64,000 nucleotides of DNA, from the NCBI RefSeq assembly GCF_037026685.1, contig NZ_JBANET010000019.1, positions 1 through 64,000 of the forward strand, written 5' to 3'. This stretch comes from Orrella sp037026685 (lineage in GTDB: Bacteria; Pseudomonadota; Gammaproteobacteria; Burkholderiales; Burkholderiaceae_B). Of this stretch, positions 1 to 8,665 are shown piece by piece. The notes under the pieces were generated by a model, which was not told the DNA's origin, did not search any database, and saw nothing but the letters and a program-made list of their open reading frames with translations. Within the stretch, counting starts at the first letter, position 1; every line of letters begins with the position of its first letter. The translations under genes and the position numbers were made by a program.

Positions 1-221
1 ACGCTGCAAACGACCCGGCCGCAAGCAGGCGACGGCCAGGGTCGGCCGCCGGGATTTCCCTATGAGCGCCAGGTCTGGCCCCGCCGGGTCTTCCCTTATA
101 AGTAGAACACCCCACCGCGCGCTCTTGCTCAAGGCCGTGGAGCCGCCGGCCAATCGGTGTCATGATTAGCGCACCGGCCGCCTCGCGCGGGGAGCGGCCC
201 CTTCATCGCTACGCAACACCC
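1..221. other. Unassigned stretch upstream of rng
   Basis: No gene can be supported here. The frames that enter from the left edge end at stops near 63-65 and 103-105 and neither gives a recognisable C-terminus, so the last residues of an upstream gene may or may not be present. No clear Shine-Dalgarno sequence or sigma-70 promoter is visible before the RNase G start, which would fit co-transcription from outside the window, but this is inference. Confidence 0.3.
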
Positions 222-1685
222 ATGGCAGAAGACATACTCATCAACGTCACTCCTTTCGAGACCCGCGTCGCCGTGGTCGAACAAGGCTCCGTGCAGGAAC
301 TGCACGTCGAGCGCAGCATCCAGCGCGGGCACGTGGGCAACATCCACCTGGGCCGCGTCGTACGGGTGCTGCCCGGCATGCAAAGCGCCTTCATCGACAT
401 CGGACTGGAGCGCGCCGCCTTCATGCACATCGCCGACCTGCGCGAGAACCGCAGCGAACGGGCCCAGGGCGCCGCGACCACGCCGATAGAGAAGCTGCTG
501 TTCGAAGGACAGACGCTGATGGTCCAGGTCATCAAGGACCCCCTGGGCACCAAGGGCGCGCGCCTGTCCACCCAGATCAGCGTGGCCGGGCGCATGCTGG
601 TGCACCTGCCGCACGATCCGCACATCGGCGTATCCCAGAAGATCGACGGCGAAGCCGAACGCACCCGCTTGCGCGAGCGCCTGCAGGCCCTGTTGCCGCC
701 TGACGAAAAAGGCGGGTTCATCATCCGCACCCAGGCCGAGGGTGCCAGCGACGAGGAGCTGCTGGCAGACCTGGAGTACCTGCGCAAGCTGTGGGCGGCC
801 GTGCAGGCCAGCGCCCGCAGCCAACCGGCCCCGTCCGTGCTGCATCGCGACCTGACGCTGGCGCAGCGGGTCCTGCGCGACATGGTCGGGCCGCAGACCG
901 GCCAGATCTGGGTCGATTCGCGCACGACGGCCGCTTCCATGATCGAATGGGCCCGCCAGTACACGCCCTCGGTGGCGGACCGGATCAGCCATTACAGCGG
1001 CGAGCGCCCGCTGTTCGATACCGCCAGCGTGGACGAGGAGATCGCCCGCGCCCTGTCGCGGCGCGTCGATCTCAAATCGGGCGGTTACCTGATCATCGAC
1101 CAGACCGAGGCGCTGACCACCGTGGACGTGAACACCGGCGGCTTCGTGGGCGGGCGCAATTTCGACGACACCATCTTCAAGACCAACCTTGAGGCCGCAC
1201 AAGCCATCGCGCGCCAGTTGCGCCTGCGCAACCTGGGCGGGATCGTCATCCTGGACTTCATCGACATGGAGGACGCGACCCATCGCGAGACGGTGCTGGG
1301 CGAACTGCGCAAGGCGCTGAGCCAAGACCGCACCCGGGTGACCGTCAATGGGTTCACGCAGCTGGGACTGGTCGAGATGACCCGCAAACGCACGCGCGAC
1401 TCGCTTATCCACCAGTTGTGCGAGCCCTGCCCCACCTGCGAGGCGCGGGGCACGGTACGCACGGCGCGCACGGTCTGCTACGAGATCCTGCGCGAGGTCC
1501 TGCGCGAGGCGCGCCAGTTCAATCCGCGCGAGTTCCGCATCCTGGCCTCGCAGGAAGTCGTCGATCTGTTCCTGGAGGAAGAAAGCCAGCACCTGGCCAT
1601 GCTGGGCGACTTCGTGGGCAAGCCCATATCCCTGGAAGTCGAGGCGGCCTACACCCAGGAGAAGTACGACATCATCCTGATGTGA
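222..1685 (+). CDS. rng: Ribonuclease G (RNase E/G family endoribonuclease)
   Basis: Cytoplasmic single-strand endoribonuclease that takes part in 16S rRNA 5' maturation and mRNA decay. The 487-residue product matches the usual RNase G length. An S1-like RNA-binding domain begins around residue 38. The two metal-binding aspartates of the family correspond to D302 in the motif TTVDVNTGG and D345 in ILDFIDME. The zinc-link CPTC lies at 403-406. The long C-terminal degradosome scaffold of RNase E is absent. An in-frame ATG exists at 162, but family N-termini (AEDILINVTPFETRVA) begin at 222, so that start is chosen. The gene converges with msbA. Confidence 0.96.
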   Translation: MAEDILINVTPFETRVAVVEQGSVQELHVERSIQRGHVGNIHLGRVVRVLPGMQSAFIDIGLERAAFMHIADLRENRSERAQGAATTPIEKLLFEGQTLMVQVIKDPLGTKGARLSTQISVAGRMLVHLPHDPHIGVSQKIDGEAERTRLRERLQALLPPDEKGGFIIRTQAEGASDEELLADLEYLRKLWAAVQASARSQPAPSVLHRDLTLAQRVLRDMVGPQTGQIWVDSRTTAASMIEWARQYTPSVADRISHYSGERPLFDTASVDEEIARALSRRVDLKSGGYLIIDQTEALTTVDVNTGGFVGGRNFDDTIFKTNLEAAQAIARQLRLRNLGGIVILDFIDMEDATHRETVLGELRKALSQDRTRVTVNGFTQLGLVEMTRKRTRDSLIHQLCEPCPTCEARGTVRTARTVCYEILREVLREARQFNPREFRILASQEVVDLFLEEESQHLAMLGDFVGKPISLEVEAAYTQEKYDIILM

Positions 1686-1752
1686 ACTGCCCGTGCGGGC
1701 GACAGCGGCCGCTGCTGCCCGGGGCCGGCTGGCGGCCGTGCCCGCCGGCGGC

Positions 1753-3528
1753 CTACTCTTCGCGAAACTGCATGTTGTAGAGCGTGGCGTACAGGCCGCC
1801 GGCCTCGAGCAGCTCGGCGTGGCGCCCCTGCTCGACCACCTTGCCGCCGTCCAGCACGACGATGACATCGGCCTTCTGCACGGTGGACAGCCGGTGGGCG
1901 ATGACCACCGTGGTGCGGCCTTGCATGAGCCGCTCCAGCGAAGCCTGCACTTGCCGCTCGGACTCGTTGTCCAGCGCGGAGGTCGCCTCGTCCAGGATGA
2001 GGATGGGCGCGTTCTTGATGAGGGCGCGGGCGATCGCCAGGCGTTGGCGCTGCCCTCCGGAGAGCCGGGCGGCGTTCTCGCCCACGGGAGTCTGCAGGCC
2101 CAGCGGCAGGGATTCCACGAACTCGAGCAGATTGGCCGCCGCCAGCGCATCGCGCACCTCCTGCTCGCTGGCCTGGTGCAGGGAACCATAGCCCACGTTG
2201 GCGAAGATGGTGTCGTCGAACAGCACGACGTCCTGGCTCACCAGCGAAAGATTGGCTCGCAGGCTGCGCAGGCTGACCTCGCGGATGTCCTGCCCGTCAA
2301 TCAGGATCTCGCCGCCGGTGGGCGTGACAAAACGCGGCAGCATGTTGACCAGCGTGGTCTTGCCGCTGCCCGAGCGGCCCACCAGTGCGACGGTCTGGCC
2401 GGGCTCGACGGTCAGCGAGACCGAATCCAGGGTGTCGCGCGAGGCATCCTCGAAACGGTGGCTGACCGAACGGAACTCGATACGGCCGCGCACCGGCGAG
2501 GCCAGCGTCTTGGTGCCCTGGTCCACCTCTGGCTTCTCGTCGATGAGCGTAAATACGCTTTCGGCGGCCACCAGCATCTTTTGCATCTTTCCGGCGATGT
2601 TGGTCAGCCGCTTAATGGGGTCGAATATCTGCGCCAGTGCCGCCATGAAGGCGGCGAAACTGCCGACCGTCAGCGTACCGCTGTTGGCCTGGCCCAGCGC
2701 CACGGCGATGACCGCGGCCACGGACAGCGAAATGCAGAACTGCGTCAGCGGCGTCATGGCCGCATCGGCGGTGGCCGAACGCATGGCGAAACGGCGCAGC
2801 CTGGCGCTGACATAGCCAAAGCGCTGGGTTTCGTATTCGTAGCCGTCGAACAGCTTGATGACGCGCTGGCCTTCGATGCCTTCGCCGACCACCCGCGTGA
2901 GCTCGGCGTTCATGTTGACCGTTTCGCGGTTGATGCGCCGCAGGCGCTTGATGAAGGAACGCGCGATCAGCACCGACATGGGTAGCATGACAAGAATGAT
3001 CAGCGTGAGCATCCACGACATGTAGAGCAGGACGGCAATCAGCGCTATGACCACCAGGGTTTCACGCACGAGCACGGTGATGACGTCGGTGGCATAGCCG
3101 GTCACGTTGCCCGCATCGATGGTGAAGCGATTGAGCAGCCGGCCGGTGTCGCCGCGCTTGAACTCGGCGTCGGGCAGGCCCAGCAGGCGGTTGAACATAT
3201 CGGCCCGCATGCCGAGCAGGACGTTGTTCGCCACCCAGGCAAGCAGGTAGTCGCTGAAGAAGTTGCACAGGCCGCGCAGGAAGATCAGGCCCACCACCGA
3301 CAAGGGGATGGCCCAGACGTAATGCGGCTTGGCGCCCGAAAAACCCTGGTCGAGCAGGGGTTTCATGATGACGGCCAGCGTGGGCTGGGTGGCGGCGGCG
3401 CCCGCCATCAGCACGATGGCCAGCACCAGGCCCTTCCAGTAGCTGCCGACCCGGGAATAGATTCGCTGCCAGAGGTCGAATTTCACGGGGTGGGAGCCGG
3501 CCGGATAACGGGGGGAAGCTACAGACAT
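1753..3528 (-). CDS. msbA: Lipid A export ABC transporter MsbA (fused permease/ATPase)
   Basis: Inner-membrane flippase that moves lipid A-core from the cytoplasmic to the periplasmic leaflet using ATP. The 591-residue protein has an N-terminal six-helix ABC-type-1 membrane domain (about residues 25-320) and a C-terminal nucleotide-binding domain. The latter shows Walker A GRSGSGKTT, the signature LSGGQRQR, Walker B LILDEATSALD and the H-loop IAHRLST. Length and domain order are those of MsbA half-transporters. It is divergent from a heptosyltransferase-like gene across a 382-bp repeat-rich gap, consistent with a lipopolysaccharide role. A generic lipid or multidrug ABC exporter is the alternative. 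Confidence 0.93.
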   Translation of the reverse strand: MSVASPRYPAGSHPVKFDLWQRIYSRVGSYWKGLVLAIVLMAGAAATQPTLAVIMKPLLDQGFSGAKPHYVWAIPLSVVGLIFLRGLCNFFSDYLLAWVANNVLLGMRADMFNRLLGLPDAEFKRGDTGRLLNRFTIDAGNVTGYATDVITVLVRETLVVIALIAVLLYMSWMLTLIILVMLPMSVLIARSFIKRLRRINRETVNMNAELTRVVGEGIEGQRVIKLFDGYEYETQRFGYVSARLRRFAMRSATADAAMTPLTQFCISLSVAAVIAVALGQANSGTLTVGSFAAFMAALAQIFDPIKRLTNIAGKMQKMLVAAESVFTLIDEKPEVDQGTKTLASPVRGRIEFRSVSHRFEDASRDTLDSVSLTVEPGQTVALVGRSGSGKTTLVNMLPRFVTPTGGEILIDGQDIREVSLRSLRANLSLVSQDVVLFDDTIFANVGYGSLHQASEQEVRDALAAANLLEFVESLPLGLQTPVGENAARLSGGQRQRLAIARALIKNAPILILDEATSALDNESERQVQASLERLMQGRTTVVIAHRLSTVQKADVIVVLDGGKVVEQGRHAELLEAGGLYATLYNMQFREE

Positions 3529-3750
3529 CGGTCAGGGGCTCGCTTTGTTGCAAGAAGGGTGTGGGCGATTGTACCCACTGGGGCCTGTCAAGCCCCAGCG
3601 ACCCGCGGCCGGCCGGGCGCGGCACGGTTTATCATTGAGCGCCGCAAACCGCAGGCGGCGGCCACCGCCCGCCGCGCGGCGGGGCCAATCTGCCAGTAGC
3701 CAGCCAGTAGCCAACCCAATAACCGGCCGGGGGCCAATCAGCCAATCGCC

Positions 3751-3900
3751 CCGTCCAGCCCAGTCCGCCCAGTCCGCCCAGTCCGCCCAGCCCAGTCCGC
3801 CCAGCCCAGTCCGCCCAGCCCAGTCCAGCCCAGTCCAGTCCAGTCCAGCCCAGCCCAGTCCAGCCCAGTCCAGCCCAGTCCAGCCCAGTCCAGCCCAGCA
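3751..3900. repeat. Short tandem-repeat tract (CAGTC/CAGCC/CCCAGTCCG units) upstream of the GT9 gene
   Basis: About 150 bp built from CCCAGTCCG (9 bp) units on the left grading into CCCAGTCCAG (10 bp, i.e. two pentamers) and 14-15-bp compound units on the right. It fills most of the 382-bp gap (3529-3910) between the divergent msbA and heptosyltransferase-like genes and ends only 10 bp before the GTG start at 3911. The tract has no stop codon in several frames on either strand. Just left of it (3686-3747) are loosely repeated CCAGTAGCC/CCAATAACC/CCAATCAG motifs. No clear sigma-70 promoter could be assigned in the gap. Confidence 0.9.
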
Positions 3901-3910
3901 GCCCCATCCA

Positions 3911-4912
3911 GTGAATCGAGCCGCTTTTGTTCCCGAACATATCTTCGTGCGCCTGCCCAACTGGGTAGGCGACGTGTGCATGAGCCTGCCCAGCCTGGCG
4001 CTGCTGCTGCGGGCCGGCAGGCCGGTGACGGTATGCGCGCGCCCGTGGGCCCAGGGCCTGCTTCAGGGGCTGCCGCTGGCCGGCTTCGTGCCGATGACCG
4101 GCCGCTTCGCCCAGGACAGGCGTGCGGTGGCGCAGGCCTTGCGGCAAGGCGGCGTGCCGGCCCGCCGGGCGGGCGGCCTGCTGCTGCCTGATTCGCTCTC
4201 GAGCGCGGCGGTGTTTCGCCTGGCCGGACTGCGCTGCGGCGGCTACCGGGACGACGGCCGCTCGCCGCTGCTGGCCTGGCCGCAGCCCAAGCCTGGCGTG
4301 CCGATGCACGCGGTGCAGTCCTGGTATGCCCTGACGCGGGCCGTGCTGGCGCAATGGCGCCTGGACAACGGCCCGGCCGAGCCGCCGGCGCAGCTGGGCC
4401 TGCGCCTGCTGCCCGCCCATCGCAGGCAGGCCGCGCAAGCCTTGTCCGAGGCAGGGCTGCTCGACCAGCCGTTCGTGCTGATCGCGCCCACGGCCACAGG
4501 CTTGCACAAGGGCCGGGTCAAGGTCTGGCCCCATTTCGACACGCTGACGCGAAGCTTGCAGCAGCAAGGCGTCACCGTGGCGATGTGCCCGCCCCCGGCG
4601 GAGGTGGACGAAGCCAGGCGCAATGCGCCGACCGCCCTGTGCCTGCCAGCCCTGCCCCTGGCGGCCTTCGCCGCCCTGCTCGAACGCGCCGCGTTGTCGG
4701 TGTGCAACGATTCGGGGGTATCGCACCTGGCCGCTGCCGTGGGCGCGCCGCAATTGACCCTGTTCGGCGTGACCAGCCCGGCCCGCACCGGCCCCTGGTC
4801 GGCCAGCGCGGCCTGCCTGGGCAGCGAAGGCGCATGGCCGGCGTGTGCCGAAGTCCTGGAACGTGTACAGTCTGCACTGCTGCAAGCCGGGCCTGCATCC
4901 GGCCCCGCCTGA
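3911..4912 (+). CDS. Glycosyltransferase family 9 protein, ADP-heptose:LPS heptosyltransferase-like
   Basis: Probably transfers a heptose to the lipopolysaccharide inner core at the cytoplasmic face of the inner membrane. The 333-residue product has the GT9 N-terminal signature FVRLPNWVGDVCMSLP (residues 12-27) and the C-terminal donor-site motif CNDSGVSHLAAAVGAP followed by LTLFG. The GTG at 3911 is the first start beyond the repeat tract and leaves a short leader before the conserved domain. No Shine-Dalgarno sequence precedes it, and the reading frame stays open leftwards through the whole repeat to 3545, so the true start is uncertain. The stop codon lies inside the first unit of a second tandem repeat. 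WaaF, WaaC or WaaQ specificity cannot be read from sequence. Confidence 0.85.
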   Translation: MNRAAFVPEHIFVRLPNWVGDVCMSLPSLALLLRAGRPVTVCARPWAQGLLQGLPLAGFVPMTGRFAQDRRAVAQALRQGGVPARRAGGLLLPDSLSSAAVFRLAGLRCGGYRDDGRSPLLAWPQPKPGVPMHAVQSWYALTRAVLAQWRLDNGPAEPPAQLGLRLLPAHRRQAAQALSEAGLLDQPFVLIAPTATGLHKGRVKVWPHFDTLTRSLQQQGVTVAMCPPPAEVDEARRNAPTALCLPALPLAAFAALLERAALSVCNDSGVSHLAAAVGAPQLTLFGVTSPARTGPWSASAACLGSEGAWPACAEVLERVQSALLQAGPASGPA

Positions 4913-4995
4913 CCGTCCGCATTACCTGACCGTCCGCATTACCTGACCGTCCGCATTAGCGGACCGCACCTGACCGTCCGCACCACTGACCGTCC
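4908..4995. repeat. 17-bp tandem repeat (CCTGACCGTCCGCATTA), about 4.5 copies
   Basis: Three perfect 17-bp units occupy 4908-4924, 4925-4941 and 4942-4958. A 10-bp interruption (4959-4968) follows, then a fourth unit ending CACCA (4969-4985) and a truncated fifth (4986-4995). The first unit contains the TGA stop of the upstream glycosyltransferase gene and the array ends 19 bp before the next start, so it makes up nearly the whole intergenic spacer. Confidence 0.93.
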
Positions 4996-5014
4996 TAGCG
5001 CCTCGAAGACCGCA

Positions 5015-5782
5015 ATGCCCTCGATGTCCAGCCTGCTCACTTCCCTGGTCGTGCCGCTGAACCTGAGCATCACCGTGCTGGTGATCGCCGTGGTCCTGGG
5101 CCTGCTGCGCTGCCGGCGCGCCGCGGCGCTGCTTTTCGTGGGAGCGATAGGCTGGTCGCTGGCCTGGTCGCTGCCCGGCACCTCGCTGTGGCTGGGCGGG
5201 GCGCTGGAGCGCAACTACCCGTACCTGCCGGCCCAGCAGATGCCTGTGGCCGACGCCATCGTGGTGCTGGGCGGGCACACGGCCAACAGCCGCGCCAACT
5301 GGTTCGAGGCCTACGACCCCAAGACGGCGCGCCCTCGCATCGACCGGGCCGCCGAGCTGTACAAGGCGGGGCGGGCGGGGAAGGTCGTGCTCTCGGGCGG
5401 CGCGCTGGAAGGCCAGGTCAGCGAAGCGCAGGGCATGGCGCATGGCTTGCGCCAGCTGGGCGTGCCCGACTCGGCACTGATCCTGGAGAACAGCAGCCGC
5501 ACCACCTACGAGAACGCGGCGCTCACCCTGCAGACCTTGCAGGACCATGATATCCGCACGGTGCTGCTGGTGACCTCGGCCCTGCACATGCCGCGCGCCA
5601 TGGCAGCCTTCCGCAAGCAGGGCATCGCGGTGGTGGCCGCCCCGAACGTGCCGCAGATCGTCCCGCCGCAGAATCCTCCCCTGCCCAGATGGTGGCCCGA
5701 CATGCGCACCATGGACGCCAGCCGCTCGATCATCAAGGAGTACGTCGGCCTGATGGTCTACCGGCTGCGGGGCTGGGTATGA
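5015..5782 (+). CDS. YdcF/ElyC-like DUF218 membrane protein
   Basis: A 255-residue DUF218 protein. Two N-terminal hydrophobic segments (about residues 12-32 and 38-58) anchor it in the inner membrane, with the DUF218 domain following from about residue 85 (ADAIVVLGG). In E. coli the relatives ElyC and SanA affect envelope integrity and peptidoglycan or lipid-carrier metabolism at low temperature or under vancomycin. No enzymatic reaction is established for the family, so only a general envelope role is inferred. A second ATG nine bases downstream (5024) is an equally possible start. It follows the heptosyltransferase-like gene in the same direction across the 17-bp repeat array. Confidence 0.85.
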   Translation: MPSMSSLLTSLVVPLNLSITVLVIAVVLGLLRCRRAAALLFVGAIGWSLAWSLPGTSLWLGGALERNYPYLPAQQMPVADAIVVLGGHTANSRANWFEAYDPKTARPRIDRAAELYKAGRAGKVVLSGGALEGQVSEAQGMAHGLRQLGVPDSALILENSSRTTYENAALTLQTLQDHDIRTVLLVTSALHMPRAMAAFRKQGIAVVAAPNVPQIVPPQNPPLPRWWPDMRTMDASRSIIKEYVGLMVYRLRGWV

Positions 5783-5807
5783 GCCTGGCCGCGCGAAGGA
5801 AAGCGCA

Positions 5808-6125
5808 TTGAGCGCCGGGCTGTCGAACGCTGCGCCATCGAACGCTGCGCCATCGAACGCCGGGCTGTCGTGCCGCATGGGCTGCGCCGCATGCTGCATC
5901 GCCCCCTCGATCTCCAGCCCCATACCGGGCATGCCGCAGGGCAAGCCGGCCGGCCAGCCGTGCATACAGCTGGATGAGGCCTTGCGCTGCAAGCTGTTCG
6001 GCAAGCCCGAACGGCCCGAGGTCTGCCGATCGCTGGCGCCGGCGTCCGAGATGTGCGGCCAGGATCGTGCCCAGGCGCTGGCCTGGCTGGCACGCCTGGA
6101 AGCGCAAACGGCGCCCGCCCGCTAG
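5808..6125 (+). CDS. Small YkgJ-type cysteine-cluster protein with repeat-encoded N-terminus
   Basis: A 105-residue protein with the cysteine pattern of YkgJ-family putative metal-chelating proteins: CRMGCAACC near residues 22-30, further Cys in the centre, and PEVC and SEMCG towards the C-terminus. The body (IAPSISSPIPGMPQGKPAG) is the conserved part. The first 20 residues are a low-complexity SNAAP repeat encoded by a 15-bp tandem repeat, which looks like a lineage-specific extension. The TTG start at 5808 is chosen because AAGGA sits 7-8 bases upstream (5796-5800). The 3' end overlaps the convergent ligase-like gene by 4 bp. Metal binding is a family-level inference. Confidence 0.8.
   Translation: MSAGLSNAAPSNAAPSNAGLSCRMGCAACCIAPSISSPIPGMPQGKPAGQPCIQLDEALRCKLFGKPERPEVCRSLAPASEMCGQDRAQALAWLARLEAQTAPAR
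5810..5867. repeat. 15-bp in-frame tandem repeat inside the cysteine-cluster gene
   Basis: The unit TCGAACGCTGCGCCA is perfect at 5823-5837 and 5838-5852. It is followed by a variant copy TCGAACGCCGGGCTG (5853-5867), and a partial copy ending GCGCCGGGCTG precedes it (5812-5822). Each unit is five codons (SNAAP/SNAGL), so gain or loss of units would keep the reading frame and only change the length of the N-terminal extension. Confidence 0.88.
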
Positions 6126-7405
6126 GCCTGGCCGGATCCGCCTGGCGGCGGCCCCTGGCGGCCTGGCTGCAAGGCTAGCGCCAGCAGCACCGCCACCCAG
6201 ATGGCATAGAGCGAGGCGGTGCGCATGCCGCGGAACATCATCTCGGTCATCCCGAAAGCCGCAAAGCCCACGCACCAGGCCAACCCCATCGCGGCCGCCA
6301 CCTGCGCCGGCCCGCTGTTGCGCCCGAGCAGGCGCGCAAAATACCAGATCGGCAGCAGGTAGATAAAGCCCAGGGCCGCCAGGAAAACCAGCAAGCCGTA
6401 GGTGGCCAGGTAGTAGAGCAGGTCGTTGTGCGGCTCGCCGAAATCGCTGGCCACCCGTTCGGTGACCAGCCCTTTGCGGCTGAGTTCCTGGAGCTGCTGC
6501 TGGAAGGCGTCGCGCCCGCCTACGCCTGTCAGGGGATTTTCCCGGAACATCAGCCAGGAGGCGTGCAGCAGCTGCACTCGTATACAGACGGAAGTATCGG
6601 CGTGGCCATTGCATTCGCGCAATTCGGTAACGGCCAGGCTGGCACGCTCCTGCAGGACGGGGTTGACGGTGAAGCCCAGCGCGGTGACACCGACGAACCC
6701 GCCCAGCAGCAGGGCCGGCACCCGCCAGGACTGGCCCCGCAACAGGTACAGGCCGATCAGCGCGAAGGCGGGCATGGCCAGCCATCCCGTGCGCGTTTCC
6801 GACATCAGGAAACCGACGAAGCCCACGCTGGCGACCAGGATCTTGAGCCCGCGCTCGGCGCGGGCCCACCGCGTAACCCGCCAGCCACAGGAATAAGCGA
6901 GCAGCACGGAAAACAGCAACAGCAGGTTGCCGTAGCCCACCGCGTTGTAGCGCGACAGCATGGTGGTATCCGGCCTGCCGTCGAACATGCCGGCCAGGAA
7001 CAGCAGCTGCCCGGTCATGAACAGCACCGTCAGCATCATGCCCCATTGCACGGCTTGCAGCCGATAGGACGGCACGCCCAGAAACAGCAGGGTGAGCAAG
7101 GCCGTCAGCGAGAAGCGCACGCTTTTTTCGAACTCGGCTCCCAGGCTGCCGTCCTGCACGTACAGCAGGAGCACGGTCACCGCCACGAACACCGCCCCGC
7201 CTATGGCCAGGGGACGCAGGCCCGGCGCACCGGCCGGGATGGCGCGCATGATCGCGCCGCCGCGCCGGCACCAGGCCAGCACGCCGAACAGCACCAGCAG
7301 GTAGAAGACCACGCTGGACAAGCCATTGCGCCAGAGCGAGGCCACCGGAGAGACGGCGACCAGCGCAACCAGCAAGCTGGAATACGGATTGGGAAGAAAT
7401 GTCAT
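6122..7405 (-). CDS. O-antigen ligase/polymerase-like membrane protein (Wzy_C family)
   Basis: A 427-residue polytopic inner-membrane protein with about ten or more hydrophobic segments and the Wzy_C region around the middle (MSETRTGWLAMPAFALIGLY) preceding a large periplasmic loop. The loop contains NPLTGVGGRDAF, typical of O-antigen ligases, which join polymer or core extensions to lipid A-core on the periplasmic face. The ATG at 7405 is preferred over the in-frame upstream start at 7468. It lies 123 bp downstream of the core glycosyltransferase run. A possible promoter (TTGCCC 7515-7520, TATACT 7494-7499 on the minus strand, 15-bp spacing) could give it separate expression. Ligase versus polymerase cannot be decided from sequence. 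Confidence 0.85.
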   Translation of the reverse strand: MTFLPNPYSSLLVALVAVSPVASLWRNGLSSVVFYLLVLFGVLAWCRRGGAIMRAIPAGAPGLRPLAIGGAVFVAVTVLLLYVQDGSLGAEFEKSVRFSLTALLTLLFLGVPSYRLQAVQWGMMLTVLFMTGQLLFLAGMFDGRPDTTMLSRYNAVGYGNLLLLFSVLLAYSCGWRVTRWARAERGLKILVASVGFVGFLMSETRTGWLAMPAFALIGLYLLRGQSWRVPALLLGGFVGVTALGFTVNPVLQERASLAVTELRECNGHADTSVCIRVQLLHASWLMFRENPLTGVGGRDAFQQQLQELSRKGLVTERVASDFGEPHNDLLYYLATYGLLVFLAALGFIYLLPIWYFARLLGRNSGPAQVAAAMGLAWCVGFAAFGMTEMMFRGMRTASLYAIWVAVLLALALQPGRQGPPPGGSGQA

Positions 7406-7528
7406 CGACAAAAGGCGTGCACGTGCATACGGGCGCGTAAGACGCGGGCATCCGGCCAGAAAGCGCAAGAACCCGAGCCGGGCAAGGCGGCGGAGTATAC
7501 CAAGCGCGGCCCCGGGGCAATGGGCCGG

Positions 7529-8665
7529 TCAGGCCGGGCGGGCGGCCGAGGCATCCTGGTAGACCCTCAAGGTGCGGGAGACGAAGGGAGCCAGGCCGAA
7601 GTCTCGCTCGGCCTTGGCGCGCGCGGCCCGGCCCATGGCGGCCAGGTCGAAATCGCCTTGCAAGGCCTGCCGCAGCCAGGCGGCCAGGGCCTGCGCATCG
7701 CGCACCGGCACGATCCAGCCGTCGCGGCCCGGATCGATGTTCTCGGGCAGGCCGGCATGCCGGCTGACCAGCACGGGCTTGCCCATGGCCATCATTTCGC
7801 GGCAGGCGAAGGAAATGGTTTCCACCCGGAAGGAAAGCACGAATCCGGCATCGAGCGCGGCAATGAAAGGACGCACGTCGTCCAGGCGGCCGGCATAGTG
7901 CACCTGGGCCTGCAGCCCGAGCCGCCCGACCTCCTCGCGCAGCGGCTGCGCCGGTTCGCTGCCGGCCAGGGCGATGTGCACCCGCTCGCGCAAGGACGCG
8001 GGCAGTTGGGCAAGCCCGCGCACCAGGTCGATCCAGCCCTTGTAATCGTCCGTGCCCGCATTGCTGCCCAGCAGCAGCTTGCCCTGCGGCCGGGCGCCCA
8101 GCCATTGGCTGCGCCACGCCTGTGCCAGGGCCGCATCGCCCTGCTCCGGCGCGAAATGCGCGATGTCGATGCCATTGGCAATGGTGGCGATGCCGCAGCG
8201 GCGGTAGGCGGTTTGCTGCAAGGCGCGGGTCACGAAATCGCAGACGCCGATCACGCGATCGGTGCCCGCCCGTGCGCGCACTGCCGCGCCCAGCGCGCCG
8301 ATGGGCAGGTCGTTGTGCTTGGTAAAGACGATGGCCGGCCGGCGCCCGCCCATGCCCAGGCACGCCAGGATGACGAGCCGATGGTCGGCCGAACCGTTGA
8401 CGTGCGCCACATCGAAGGCCTCGCGGCGCAGCAGGGCCCGCAGCGGCGCCAGCGCGCCGACGGCGCGGCCCGGCGCATTGGGAAAGCGCTGGGGCACGAA
8501 ACGCACGCCCGGAATCTCGCGCGCCAGCCGGTCCAGGGCGCTGCCCGGCGGGGCCGCCACGACGATCTCGTGCTGCGGGGCCAGGGCGCGGGCCAGGCGC
8601 AGGATATAGGAAGTGTGGCCGCCGATGCCGGCCGCGCCGTGGAAGTTGGTGTACAGGATTTTCAT
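7529..8665 (-). CDS. Glycosyltransferase family 4 (LPS core cluster)
   Basis: A 378-residue GT-B glycosyltransferase. The N-terminus MKILYTNFHGAAGIGGHTSYI carries the glycine-rich acceptor-side loop, and the C-terminal half has the family-4 nucleotide-sugar region ETISFACREMMAMGKPVLVS with the second Glu of an EX7E-like motif. It acts on core oligosaccharide in the cytoplasm, inferred from the cluster. Its ATG overlaps the stop of the upstream GT2 gene by four bases (8662-8665), so translation is probably coupled. The frame extends upstream without a stop, but the family start and the overlap fix the start at 8665. A four-gene B. pertussis core cluster of this composition has been described by mutagenesis, recalled from memory. 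Confidence 0.9.
   Translation of the reverse strand: MKILYTNFHGAAGIGGHTSYILRLARALAPQHEIVVAAPPGSALDRLAREIPGVRFVPQRFPNAPGRAVGALAPLRALLRREAFDVAHVNGSADHRLVILACLGMGGRRPAIVFTKHNDLPIGALGAAVRARAGTDRVIGVCDFVTRALQQTAYRRCGIATIANGIDIAHFAPEQGDAALAQAWRSQWLGARPQGKLLLGSNAGTDDYKGWIDLVRGLAQLPASLRERVHIALAGSEPAQPLREEVGRLGLQAQVHYAGRLDDVRPFIAALDAGFVLSFRVETISFACREMMAMGKPVLVSRHAGLPENIDPGRDGWIVPVRDAQALAAWLRQALQGDFDLAAMGRAARAKAERDFGLAPFVSRTLRVYQDASAARPA

Noticed and set aside
4908..4995. 17-bp array as a transcription terminator
   Set aside because: The units are direct, not inverted, and have no stem or T-tract.
3751..5867. Tandem repeats as a CRISPR array
   Set aside because: Units are 5-17 bp and directly adjacent, with no unique spacers and no cas genes near.
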